Source of the DNA: CAWGET01 sp963821715
GTDB taxonomy: Bacteria > Bacteroidota > Ignavibacteria > Ignavibacteriales > Melioribacteraceae
Assembly: GCA_963821715.1 (NCBI GenBank)
Contig: CAWGET010000006.1
Location: 806,001-870,000, forward strand
Length of the DNA stretch: 64,000 nt
Reading direction: 5' to 3'
Part shown: positions 37,437-45,812 of the stretch, in pieces
Position numbering within the stretch: position 1 is the stretch's first letter
Layout: each line of letters opens with the position of its first letter
The notes under the pieces: generated by a model
The model's input: the letters and a program-made list of their open reading frames with translations, nothing else
The model's database searches: none
What the model was told of the DNA's origin: nothing
Position numbers and translations under genes: made by a program

Positions 37437-38042
37437 TTAATTCTTTGCTGCACAATCAATACAAACATGTTTTTCATTCTTTATTCTTCCGTAACCTTCA
37501 ACGGTCATTTCGCCGCATTCTTCGCAAACAAAACTGGCAAAACTGTCTTTATGCGGTTCTAGTTTATAATCAAACACATTTGAAATATTAAGCAGCTTTT
37601 CGTTTGGCGCATTAATTACATTATTAATTAATGGTTCGACTACCTCGGCGGGAACGTTACTTGCCGGAACCCCTTTTTCTCTATATTTTTTGAAAAAGTC
37701 AGTTTGTTTATTTGCAAGCATAGCTTCAGCTTTTGGCGTTACACGGACGGCTTTACCTGTAGCTTTATCAACAAGCGTAACAGCCCATTTACCTTTATGC
37801 GTTTTCTTGATATTGCCTTTTCCGAATGTTGTTCCCATTATTACCTGAAGCCCATCCGCATAACAAGTAGCGCAATGGTCTTCACCGAGATCAACGAAAG
37901 CAAGTATTTGTCCGTCTTTTGCTCTTTCTACTCCGAGGGCGTTCATTGCGGCGGCGCCTACTTTTAAGCCCATTGGCATTGCGGGACATTTATGCCCGTG
38001 AAATTTTTGTCCGAATTCCAACCATTCTTGTGGATTTGTCAT
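37437..38042 (-). CDS. FmdE-family metal-binding protein with C-terminal zinc ribbon
   Basis: The 201-residue protein carries an FmdE domain: FHGHKCPAMPMGLKVG near residue 14, then DHCATCYADGLQ and TFGKGNI. A C-terminal zinc ribbon of two Cys pairs follows (CEECGE and CIDC). FmdE was first named from formylmethanofuran dehydrogenase operons, but is widespread in non-methanogens with unclear function, often near metal or sulfur genes. There are no methanofuran genes here. AGGAG precedes the ATG. It lies downstream of the TetR-TauE genes, separated by a porin remnant, and could be part of that regulated unit. Confidence 0.88.
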   Translation of the reverse strand: MTNPQEWLEFGQKFHGHKCPAMPMGLKVGAAAMNALGVERAKDGQILAFVDLGEDHCATCYADGLQVIMGTTFGKGNIKKTHKGKWAVTLVDKATGKAVRVTPKAEAMLANKQTDFFKKYREKGVPASNVPAEVVEPLINNVINAPNEKLLNISNVFDYKLEPHKDSFASFVCEECGEMTVEGYGRIKNEKHVCIDCAAKN

Positions 38043-38058
38043 TTTGTACTCCTAATTT

Positions 38059-38322
38059 TTAATTGAAGAAATATTGAATTTGTAATATTGTTATTGAATT
38101 AGTTTTATTTGATGGAAATTGAAATTTATTATTTAGAGAAAATTTAATATCGTTGCCTTGCATTAGATATGAATATCCGAGGACATACCACAGGTCATCA
38201 AGCGTTGATGTATTTAAATCATTATACTGCTCAACAGAAAGCGTTACTAAATTTTTTGAAACGAACATATAATCAACAAGCAAATAAAAACCATAAGCTT
38301 TTTGATCTCCGAGAGCTTTCAT
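38059..38322 (-). pseudogene. C-terminal fragment of an outer-membrane beta-barrel porin
   Basis: This 87-residue frame begins one base after the TauE stop. It reads as four or five amphipathic beta strands, for example YGFYLLVDYMF, TLSVEQYNDL and SITILQIQYFFN, ending near an aromatic residue as barrel proteins do. It has no signal peptide and is far too short for a barrel, so it looks like the tail of a porin whose front was deleted when it was joined to the TauE gene. The sequence between 38043 and 38059 is the FmdE leader. Confidence 0.55.
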
Positions 38323-38323
38323 T

Positions 38324-39076
38324 TTACAACGCGTCTATAAAAAGTTTAATTGCGATAGCAAATAAAACGGCTGCATATAAACTTTTAACCCACTTAGGCT
38401 TGGCTTTGTTGCTCATATAACTGCCGCCAAGTTGAGAGCCGATTATTACAGCGATAACCACGATTGCAGTTAAAGACCAGTTAAAATGACCTTCAGCCAT
38501 ATGCCCGAGATAACCAGAGAACGATGAGAATGTAACTACAAAAGCAGTAGTTGCCGCAGCTTCTTTGGTCTTATATCCCATCCACATTAAAATCGGCGCA
38601 ATTATAAATCCGCCTCCAATACCAAGCAGTCCTCCGGCAAATCCCGCAAAAGCGCCAACTGCGATACCGATTATGGAACGCTTTTTAATATCCATCATTG
38701 TTACCGGTTCCGGGCTTTTAGCAAAGAAAACCATTCGTATTGCAGCCCCTAACACTGCAAATGCAAAAAGTATTAAGAGTGTATTAACCGGTACATATTG
38801 AGAACTGAACGCACCTATTGGCGCAAAAACCAAAGCAGCTAAAGCCATTGATAAGCCGCCCTTCCAATCAACCAATTTTTTCCGGGCAAAAGGTATTAAG
38901 GCAAGCAGTGTGTTTAATCCATTTAGCAGAAGTCCTAAAGGTATTGCAACTTCCTTAACTGAAAAGCCTGCCCACTTAAGAACCGGGACATAGATCATTC
39001 CACCGCCTAACCCGAGCATTGCAAAAAGAAATGAAGCAGCAAATATAATAAGTGCTACAATTATATATAACATCAT
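38324..39076 (-). CDS. TauE/SafE-family anion exporter
   Basis: Membrane protein of 250 residues with about eight hydrophobic segments and the two family glycine motifs, MLGLGGGMIYVP and GGLLGIGGGFIIAP. Members export sulfite, sulfoacetate or related organic anions. The ATG at 39076 follows GGTGAGG; a start at 39124 would add 16 polar residues. It lies downstream of the TetR gene, with an operator-like box in the 139-base gap between them, so TetR probably represses it. FmdE may share the transcript. Confidence 0.88.
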   Translation of the reverse strand: MMLYIIVALIIFAASFLFAMLGLGGGMIYVPVLKWAGFSVKEVAIPLGLLLNGLNTLLALIPFARKKLVDWKGGLSMALAALVFAPIGAFSSQYVPVNTLLILFAFAVLGAAIRMVFFAKSPEPVTMMDIKKRSIIGIAVGAFAGFAGGLLGIGGGFIIAPILMWMGYKTKEAAATTAFVVTFSSFSGYLGHMAEGHFNWSLTAIVVIAVIIGSQLGGSYMSNKAKPKWVKSLYAAVLFAIAIKLFIDAL

Positions 39077-39177
39077 TAACCTCACCGTGACCGTGAAATT
39101 CAAATATTCATTCTGGTAATTCAAATTTCACAGTAAAAATTTCTTTTTTATTTAACTATTTATTATGCCTTTGCTTA

Positions 39178-39197
39178 TTAAGTAAGCATTTACTTAC
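39178..39197. promoter_or_regulatory. Operator-like palindrome upstream of the TauE gene
   Basis: TTAAGTAAGCATTTACTTAC, or on the other strand GTAAGTAAATGCTTACTTAA, contains AGTAAG/CTTACT half-sites. It shares GTAAAYGCTTACTTA with the box in front of the TetR gene and lies ~100 bases upstream of the TauE start. Confidence 0.6.
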
Positions 39198-39215
39198 TAT
39201 TGATAATAAATTTTT

Positions 39216-39806
39216 TTATTTCTTCAATGCCTTCAAAATCAATTTATACATTCTTTTGCAGAAGTTTTCTACATTCAATCCGCTTTGATTAAGTATCAAT
39301 TCAATATTAAATATAATAGGAATTCCCATATACAGCATTGCCACATCTTCAGGATTTGCTTTTTTATCCCAAACTCCCTCTCTAATTCCATCTTTTACAA
39401 TTTTTATTACAAATTGCTTCTGTTCTAATAATATTTGATTCAGTTTTTCTTTAAGTTCCTTATCGCCTAAATGAGTCGCTTCAGAAAATAAAAGAATCGT
39501 AATTCCTCTATTTTCTTTAAGATATTTAACATTACGGCATAGATAATTAAATAACTTTTCTTCACTTTTTGCTGGACTTAAAACAATGCTTCGCAACGAT
39601 CCGATTAAATCGTTAGCAACATCATCCATAATCCCTTTAATAATATCTCGTTTAGTTGCGAAATGACGGAATATTGCGCCTTCGGTGAGTCCGATTCTTT
39701 TTGCTAAGTTTCGAGTTGAAATGTTATGAAGACCCTCGTCTGCAATTATTTCAAGTACCGCTTTCTTTATTTGCTCCTGTCGTATATCTGTATTTTCTCT
39801 AGCCAA
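39216..39806 (-). CDS. TetR-family transcriptional repressor
   Basis: The 196-residue protein has an N-terminal helix-turn-helix in NISTRNLAKRIGLTEGAIFRHF at ~24-45, preceded by the family-typical 'IRQEQIKKAVLEIIADEG'. The C-terminal ligand domain is divergent as usual. Matching palindromic boxes lie just upstream of its own start (39828-39849) and upstream of TauE (39178-39197), which predicts autoregulation plus control of TauE and perhaps FmdE. The inducer is unknown; a sulfur anion or metal is a guess from neighbours. Confidence 0.93.
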   Translation of the reverse strand: MARENTDIRQEQIKKAVLEIIADEGLHNISTRNLAKRIGLTEGAIFRHFATKRDIIKGIMDDVANDLIGSLRSIVLSPAKSEEKLFNYLCRNVKYLKENRGITILLFSEATHLGDKELKEKLNQILLEQKQFVIKIVKDGIREGVWDKKANPEDVAMLYMGIPIIFNIELILNQSGLNVENFCKRMYKLILKALKK

Positions 39807-39827
39807 TTTATCAACTATTAATAATAA

Positions 39828-39849
39828 TTTGTAAACGCTTACTTACAAA
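39828..39849. promoter_or_regulatory. Operator-like palindrome upstream of the TetR gene
   Basis: TTTGTAA and TTACAAA flank ACGCTTAC, forming a 22-base palindrome 22 bases upstream of the TetR ATG. It shares GTAAAYGCTTACTTA with the TauE-side box. Confidence 0.6.
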
Positions 39850-40336
39850 AGTATAAGATAATTTTGTTTTGTCAAAGTTATTTTTGTTCAGCGAAAATTT
39901 TTTCCAATTTCGTTGTTTGATTTTAAGATAAACTGAAATTTTTAATTCTTCTAAAACTGCATTACCTGTGTCTAACACTACGCATTTTATAAAAAGTTCA
40001 GTCCCTGGGTATAATGACATTTTAAGACTTTTTGGAAATTTTAGATACTATAGCCTGGGTATTCTCCTGCTTGTTTGAAGAGAATCGGGTTTATTGTTTG
40101 CTCAAACCGATGGCGTTTTCGCACTCGGTATTTGTTGATTTTAAATGTTTGTAGTCCAGGTTAGTCTTTGTTGTTAAGCAAAATTGTAAATGAATATTTA
40201 TCCGCCTTAAAAGTTATTTCTTAAATTTAGCATTATTGATTCTTGACTTAGGTGCTTGCCGTTTTAAATTTTACTAACCAACCTATCTTGTAAAAAAACC
40301 TAAGTTTTTGGATGAGAAAACTTTTCAAGGTTTGTA
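39850..40336. other. Intergenic region without recognised gene
   Basis: 487 bases between the TetR operator and the thioredoxin gene. A 69-codon minus frame (39811-40020) overlaps the operator and has no family resemblance. The segment CCTGGGTAT occurs near 39998-40006 and again as CCTGGGTATT near 40050. No tRNA, terminator or repeat family was recognised. Confidence 0.4.
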
Positions 40337-40855
40337 TTATTTTTCTTTTAAAACGATTTCTTCCAAATCTTTTTCTAATGTCTGCTCCGGTGATTCAATT
40401 ATCCGTCCGGCTTCTTCTCCATTATTGTAAAAAATAAAAGTAGGAACCAATTGAATATTCAAACTATCTGTTTCATCGCTCAAACCTTTCTTACTTCTAT
40501 CAACCAGATTTAATTTTATTTTTTCTTCCGGATAATCTAACTCGTCGAGTATTTTATAAAAGCGCGGAACTTCCCTTCTGCTGTCGCTGCACCAGGTTCC
40601 CATCACAATTGTTATATCGTAATCGGTTATTTCATTTTCTATTTTTTGAAGAGTAACGGAATCTACAGAATAATTTTCATATTCGGAATTGAACCACCAT
40701 GCAAAATTTGTATCTGCTAACGCGCTTCTATCGCAAACACCTACTAGCATTGGTTTTCCAGATCTTTCTTCCAAAATAACTCTGCATGAATCCTGAGCAA
40801 AATTAATCATCGAAGAAAACAAAATTATCGCAAATATATATTTTCCTTGTTTCAT
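40337..40855 (-). CDS. Thioredoxin-fold exported protein with CSDS site
   Basis: The 172-residue protein begins with a signal peptide (hydrophobic residues ~6-18, cleavage likely after NFA). The thioredoxin domain has GTWCSDSRREVPRFY, where CSDS replaces the usual CxxC, and a cis-proline segment VPTFIFYNNGEE. With one active cysteine it cannot form the normal disulfide, so an isomerase, peroxidatic or structural role is possible. It is encoded 10 bases after nadK in the same direction. The 530 bases before the TetR gene hold no recognised gene. Confidence 0.8.
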   Translation of the reverse strand: MKQGKYIFAIILFSSMINFAQDSCRVILEERSGKPMLVGVCDRSALADTNFAWWFNSEYENYSVDSVTLQKIENEITDYDITIVMGTWCSDSRREVPRFYKILDELDYPEEKIKLNLVDRSKKGLSDETDSLNIQLVPTFIFYNNGEEAGRIIESPEQTLEKDLEEIVLKEK

Positions 40856-40865
40856 TTTAATCCTT

Positions 40866-41747
40866 TCAATTGTTATTTCTTATATCCAAACCCCAATACA
40901 GTTTTTTCCTCAGAACTTCAAAATAGTTGAACGAATGCGGATGAAGTATTTTAATTGATCTTTTACTTTTAAATATTTTTATTTCCATCGGTGAGTTGAA
41001 AGTATCAACTCTCTGTCCGTCGGAATTCAACTGCACTTTTTTATGAAGCGAATCGACTGTGATTGAAATTTTCTGTTTGTCCGAAATGACTAATGGGCGC
41101 ATCGTTAAAGTATGCGGAGCGATCGGGCTTAGCGTAATCACTTCAGATTTCGGGCTTACAATCGGTCCGCCTGCCGACAGCGAATATCCGGTTGAGCCGG
41201 TCGGCGTAGCAACTATCAATCCGTCCGCCGAGAATGATGAAACATAATTCCCGTCAATTCTTATTTCCAGTTGAATCATTTTGGGCCAGGGACCTTTATC
41301 GATAACGATATCGTTTATAGCATAAAGATTTTCGCCGCTCATATTTTCTGATTCACCTTCGAGCGACATTCGTTCTTCCACAATATACCGTTCATCGCGA
41401 ATGTCTTTCACAAGCTGATCGATATTGTTCAATTCAAATTCAGCTAGAAAACCGAGCTTGCCGAAATTTACCCCGAGCATCGGCGTATCGGAATTTCTCG
41501 CTTCAAAGGCGGTGTTGAGCATTGTTCCGTCGCCGCCGATAGATATTAGGATATCGCTTTCCTTACAAAGTTCCGAGTGTTCGAGGAATTGATTTTCGAA
41601 TACCAATCCGTTTAAATCCTTGGAATATTCTTTTAGAGTTTCGCTCAACAGGAAATCAAGATTATATTTCCTAAAACTCACGATAAAATCATTAACAACT
41701 TTTAAAATATTTTCTTTCTGAATATTTGGTATTATGCCTACTTTCAT
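40866..41747 (-). CDS. nadK: NAD kinase
   Basis: Phosphorylates NAD to NADP. The GGDGT motif is at residues 71-75, followed by MLNTAFEA. The substrate-binding loop DGLIVATPTGSTGYSLSAGGP is complete. PHTLTMRPLVI near ~225 is typical. The 293 residues fit the bacterial family. Its start overlaps the preceding glycosyltransferase stop by four bases (ATGA), so the two are coupled although functionally unrelated. Confidence 0.95.
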   Translation of the reverse strand: MKVGIIPNIQKENILKVVNDFIVSFRKYNLDFLLSETLKEYSKDLNGLVFENQFLEHSELCKESDILISIGGDGTMLNTAFEARNSDTPMLGVNFGKLGFLAEFELNNIDQLVKDIRDERYIVEERMSLEGESENMSGENLYAINDIVIDKGPWPKMIQLEIRIDGNYVSSFSADGLIVATPTGSTGYSLSAGGPIVSPKSEVITLSPIAPHTLTMRPLVISDKQKISITVDSLHKKVQLNSDGQRVDTFNSPMEIKIFKSKRSIKILHPHSFNYFEVLRKKLYWGLDIRNNN

Positions 41748-42514
41748 TGCTTTTCTTTATTTTGTTGAATTTCCCATAGCTTACAATATTTAGTAAAAAC
41801 ATATGTCGATGAAAAAACAGCCAGCATAAATCCTTGAATCCCGTCCCGGAAGCCCGAACGTAAGATAAACATTTTGAAGAAAAGAAATAGCGGGCGGATT
41901 AGAATATCGCTCAATTTGAATTTTTTGTTTTTTGCGTTCAACTCTTTTGCCGCCAAAGAAGTGTATTTATTGAACTTTTGGAAGTAATGGAAAATATTCG
42001 GATCAGTATAATGAAGAATATCATGTTTAAATTCTCCGATATCCCCGGAAATATTTAAACCTTCGTGCACGGTATTATTATTAAATGAAATTTTATTTTT
42101 ATTAAACAATCTTGTTATGCGGCCAGGATACCATCCGCTGTGTTCAATCCACCTTCCTAAAAAATTAGCTTTCCGCGGGAATGAATAGACTTCAAATTCC
42201 GGTTGAATCTTTTTCCATTCCAGAATTTCTTTCTGCAAACCATCCGAAATAACTTCGTCAGCGTCAATCCATAAAATCCAATTATTCTCCGCAATTAAAA
42301 CTCCGCGCTGTTTAGTTTTCGAAAATCCTTCCCAGTCCACGACTTCATAATTTACATTCTCTTCCTTTACAATTTGTAAAGTTTCATCCGATGATTCGCT
42401 ATCGACAAGTACAATAATTTCATCCGCAAAATTTTTCAGGCTTATAATACATCGCCTAATATTTTCAGCTTCGTTCTTCGCTATTGTTAAAGATGATATT
42501 TTCATTGCCGCCAT
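41744..42514 (-). CDS. GT2 glycosyltransferase, WaaE/KdtX-like
   Basis: Cytoplasmic family 2 glycosyltransferase of 256 residues. The GT-A start SLTIAKNEAENIRRCI and nucleotide motif VDSESSDET are followed by the DXD-type ILWIDADEV motif. It resembles LPS-core enzymes such as WaaE, which add a sugar to inner-core heptose. A C-terminal amphipathic or hydrophobic region (~205-240) may bind the membrane. The ATG at residue 4 is an alternative start. It opens the nadK pair and sits at the edge of the glycan cluster. Confidence 0.87.
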   Translation of the reverse strand: MAAMKISSLTIAKNEAENIRRCIISLKNFADEIIVLVDSESSDETLQIVKEENVNYEVVDWEGFSKTKQRGVLIAENNWILWIDADEVISDGLQKEILEWKKIQPEFEVYSFPRKANFLGRWIEHSGWYPGRITRLFNKNKISFNNNTVHEGLNISGDIGEFKHDILHYTDPNIFHYFQKFNKYTSLAAKELNAKNKKFKLSDILIRPLFLFFKMFILRSGFRDGIQGFMLAVFSSTYVFTKYCKLWEIQQNKEKQ

Positions 42515-42590
42515 TTCAAAATAAAAAATTATTCGATATATTTTATGTATTCCGATTCATTATTCATTATAGGTTTTAATGAATCATAAT

Positions 42591-43961
42591 TCATTTATTC
42601 CAAATTCCTCTCGCCTTTCCATTTATAATTTTATGATATTGAATCGGCGCCCAAACAGCTCCGGCAGAAAGACAGATTACCGTCGCAATTATTACTCCGG
42701 TTATTCCCAATCCCAAAGTTTTCCCGAGATAAATCGAGAGCGGAATATTTATTATTCCGACAACTATCGAATTATAAAATTGCAGACGTATTTTACCGAC
42801 TCCGTTAATAAAAAACATAAAAATATTATTCCACATCATTAAAATAATAAACAGTGCCATAAAAATATTTAGGGATAAAGGGATAATAAATTTTTCACCT
42901 ACCCAAATTTCGTATACAAAATCAGCAACTACAACCATAGATACTGATACCGCTGAAAATATAATCCAAAATTGGAGCAGTCTTTTAATGCTCCTTTTTA
43001 TCCAGCCAATTTCGCCTTTTGTATATGCATCCGTAAAGGCACTCCAAAACGGATTTAAAATAACGGCGAAGACAAGAAATAAAATATAAAAATATTTATA
43101 TGCAATATTATAAATAGTTACAGAAGCCGGAGAGAATATTTGAGCGATGATCAAATTATCTGTTGAAAGAATTATCAATGTGGATATTTGTATAACAAAA
43201 AACTGAAAGCCGAGAGATACTAACTCACTAGCGTATTCCTTTTTTATAAATGAAAATGAAGGGCGGATCTCTTTGTATTTACTCCCGAATAAAATTATTG
43301 AAGCTCCAAAAAAAACCAGGCTTGGCGCGGTGCTATAAAATATTCCTACATTCAACAAAGTTTGAAAATCGGTCAGCGACAAAAAATAAATTGCAATTAC
43401 TGTCGAAAGATTTATCAGCAGAGTGAATAACCCATTTACCCAAGGACTCTGATCGGCGATCACAATAAAACTGATCAGCTTCAAAATGAAATTAAGAATG
43501 AAAAGAGTAAAGACGATAAAAATCAAAATATGCAGCGTATCAGCAAGATAGGCCGGAGCATTCAATATTTTTTCCCAGGGTAAAAAGAAATTGGAAGCCG
43601 CGAATAAAACAAATAGTCCGAACGAAATAATACTCAAATAAAAATAGGCGGCGCTAATATATCGTTTAGCAAGCAAGGTGTCTTTTTTGGCAAAGGCTTC
43701 GGCTAATTTATTGCGCAGTCCGTTTCCCAGACCAAAATCCAAAGCAATAAACCAGGTAGTGATAGAGCTAACAGTAAGCCAAATACCGTATTCTGTTTCG
43801 TTGATAACATTGAGAGTTAACGGAACCAGTGCAAGAGTTAACAATAAATTAAAAGGATGAATAAGAAAAAGCATCAGAATATTTTTCCGAGCCCGTGAAG
43901 TTCGATCTTTGCCTTCGGAGAAATTATTTCTGTCTTTAACAATTTTTAGAAAATTTATCAT
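42591..43961 (-). CDS. Polysaccharide flippase (Wzx-like, MATE/MVF fold)
   Basis: Membrane protein of 456 residues with about 12-14 hydrophobic segments. The first half starts NILMLFLIHPFNLLLTL and has LDFGLGNGLRNKLAEAFA, the typical N-terminal loop of O-antigen and polysaccharide flippases. It should move undecaprenyl-linked glycan units across the inner membrane. The gene faces away from the next GT2 gene across ~120 bases, and the following minus gene is the WaaE-like transferase. Substrate is not predictable. Confidence 0.87.
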   Translation of the reverse strand: MINFLKIVKDRNNFSEGKDRTSRARKNILMLFLIHPFNLLLTLALVPLTLNVINETEYGIWLTVSSITTWFIALDFGLGNGLRNKLAEAFAKKDTLLAKRYISAAYFYLSIISFGLFVLFAASNFFLPWEKILNAPAYLADTLHILIFIVFTLFILNFILKLISFIVIADQSPWVNGLFTLLINLSTVIAIYFLSLTDFQTLLNVGIFYSTAPSLVFFGASIILFGSKYKEIRPSFSFIKKEYASELVSLGFQFFVIQISTLIILSTDNLIIAQIFSPASVTIYNIAYKYFYILFLVFAVILNPFWSAFTDAYTKGEIGWIKRSIKRLLQFWIIFSAVSVSMVVVADFVYEIWVGEKFIIPLSLNIFMALFIILMMWNNIFMFFINGVGKIRLQFYNSIVVGIINIPLSIYLGKTLGLGITGVIIATVICLSAGAVWAPIQYHKIINGKARGIWNK

Positions 43962-44082
43962 TAAATAAATTTGAATAAATGTTTAAATTGAATATCGACT
44001 TGATCTATCTATAATAATATAAATTTAAAGTTAGCATAACTTGATTAAATATCATAAAGGTATTGAATCTAAACGAAATTCA

Positions 44083-44958
44083 ATGAATTACATTATTGTT
44101 ACCAATACTATTAACCGCAGCAGCGAATTAGTCTCTACAAGTCTTAGAGCTTCTTTAAATCAAAAAGTTGAACCAGTAAAAGTTATTTTACTCGATCAGA
44201 ACAAAGCTGAATTAGCGCTGCCGGAAGAGATTTCGAAGAACCCGAAATTTGAAAGACAAATCGTAAGAAAAAATTCAGTTTCAGCGACTCGAAATTCGCT
44301 TAAAATACCAGACGAAATTAAGTGGATATTTTTTTGTGATGATGACGGATATCCCGCGGACGATTATTCAGAAATTTTATCTGAATTGATAAAAACACAT
44401 CCAAATGTAGAAATTTTCGCCGGAAGCATAATCCGCAATGATAATTTTAACTTTTATAGTTTACGCCAAAGCCGGCCGGGAAGTTTAAAATACTTTAGAA
44501 ATACAAAAAAATTGATGGGGTCAAATTTTGTCGTGAAGGTTTCCACGTTTGAAAGCCTTAATAAGTTTGATGAAAATTTCGGAGCGGGCGCCTATTTCGG
44601 AAGCGGCGAAGAAACCGACTTTGCCTGGAAAGCATTCTTCAATAAAATACATATGGAATATTTTCCCGAGCTGAAAGTTTATCATGTCCCTCCTTTTAAT
44701 GAATCGATAAAAACCGGATTTAAAAAATCTTTATCTTACGGAATAGGCAAAGGAGCATTGGTTTTCAAGTGGATTTTTGTGAAGAAAAAATTTAAAGCGT
44801 TTTATGAGTTTGCTGAGATGTTTATCATTCCTTTAATTCAATTTGTACGTGGAATATTTACAATAAAATTAGCGCTTATTACAAATAACATCGCCTCCCT
44901 TATCGGAAGGATTTGGGGAATATTTAAAGCAGCAAAATTTTATATGCGTAAAAATTAA
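44083..44958 (+). CDS. GT2 glycosyltransferase
   Basis: The protein has 291 residues from the ATG at 44083; a TTG at 44041 would add 14 polar residues without a family match. The GT-A core is MNYIIVTNTINRS, then LLDQN, then FFCDDDGYPADDY with the metal-binding aspartates. A GSGEETDFAWKAF segment matches the acceptor motif seen in many rhamnosyl- and galactosyltransferases. The C-terminus carries hydrophobic stretches near 240-275. It is the only plus-strand gene between two minus-strand members of the cluster. Confidence 0.82.
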   Translation: MNYIIVTNTINRSSELVSTSLRASLNQKVEPVKVILLDQNKAELALPEEISKNPKFERQIVRKNSVSATRNSLKIPDEIKWIFFCDDDGYPADDYSEILSELIKTHPNVEIFAGSIIRNDNFNFYSLRQSRPGSLKYFRNTKKLMGSNFVVKVSTFESLNKFDENFGAGAYFGSGEETDFAWKAFFNKIHMEYFPELKVYHVPPFNESIKTGFKKSLSYGIGKGALVFKWIFVKKKFKAFYEFAEMFIIPLIQFVRGIFTIKLALITNNIASLIGRIWGIFKAAKFYMRKN

Positions 44959-44992
44959 AATCATATTTTTCTTCGTTATGAAATCTCGATAG

Positions 44993-45760
44993 TTATTTTC
45001 TCCTTTTGATCCGCTTTAAATTCCTAAGTAACTTTCGGGCTCCGATTTTTACAAGAATATTTCTTCCGAGGAAAAATAGAACACGATTTGTAAATCCGAT
45101 AAAATTCTTGATTGATAAAAAATTATTTTCTTTCAACGATGCGTAACATTCTTTTATTCCGGCCCACTCATTTATTATTGATGTTCCGGTCCCTTCCATT
45201 TTAACGATAGGGTCGCCGTCAATATAAAATCCTCTCATTCCCTTTTTTTTCATCCTGACTACAAAATCAAAATCCATAGCAATTCTTTTTGAAGTATCGT
45301 AACAACCTATTCTTTCAAAAATCTCTTTTTTGAATATCATCGTAGGATGTAAATACGGAAGACCTCTTCCCAGACTGATCGGCTTTGGTTTCATCAAAAG
45401 GTTTCCGCCTATACTATCTTGCAAAAGTAAATTTGAATGGACGAAATCGTAATCGGAAGTTTCCAAAATGTCCGCGGCTTGTTTAAGGTATTCAGGATTT
45501 AAAAGTATATCTCCGCTATTTAAAAACATCACAGCGTTTCCGTCAGCGTAATGTATTATTCCTTTATTAAAAGCGTCCGCAATTCCGTTATCTTTTTCTG
45601 AAATTGATTTTCCCCAATGACGTTTTAATAATTCGATTGTCTCCGGACAATTGCCCCCGTTAATTACTATTGATTGAATATAGTCTTCTTGCGGGATTGA
45701 ATTCAACGTTGCTTCTAATTCCGAAAAATTGTTAAAGGTAACCGTAACTACTGTTATCAT
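44993..45760 (-). CDS. GT2 glycosyltransferase, colanic-acid/WcaE-like
   Basis: The 255-residue cytoplasmic enzyme has ITVVTVTFNNFSELEATL at the N-terminus, EKDNGIADAFNKGI and the catalytic FLNSGDIL motif. YLHPTMIFKKEIFERIGCYD and the AMDFDFVVRM segment are characteristic of GT2 enzymes that extend exopolysaccharide or O-unit chains. It points toward the upstream GT2 gene and diverges from the GT4 gene, with 52 bases between starts. Acceptor and sugar are not known. Confidence 0.87.
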   Translation of the reverse strand: MITVVTVTFNNFSELEATLNSIPQEDYIQSIVINGGNCPETIELLKRHWGKSISEKDNGIADAFNKGIIHYADGNAVMFLNSGDILLNPEYLKQAADILETSDYDFVHSNLLLQDSIGGNLLMKPKPISLGRGLPYLHPTMIFKKEIFERIGCYDTSKRIAMDFDFVVRMKKKGMRGFYIDGDPIVKMEGTGTSIINEWAGIKECYASLKENNFLSIKNFIGFTNRVLFFLGRNILVKIGARKLLRNLKRIKRRK

Positions 45761-45812
45761 TTTTTATTATTTTACTTAATTAGACTAAAATGTAAATCTA
45801 ATTAAAAAATTA

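Noticed and set aside
39811..40020. A 69-codon minus-strand frame upstream of the TetR gene
   Set aside because: It runs through the operator box and has no recognisable domain or ribosome site.
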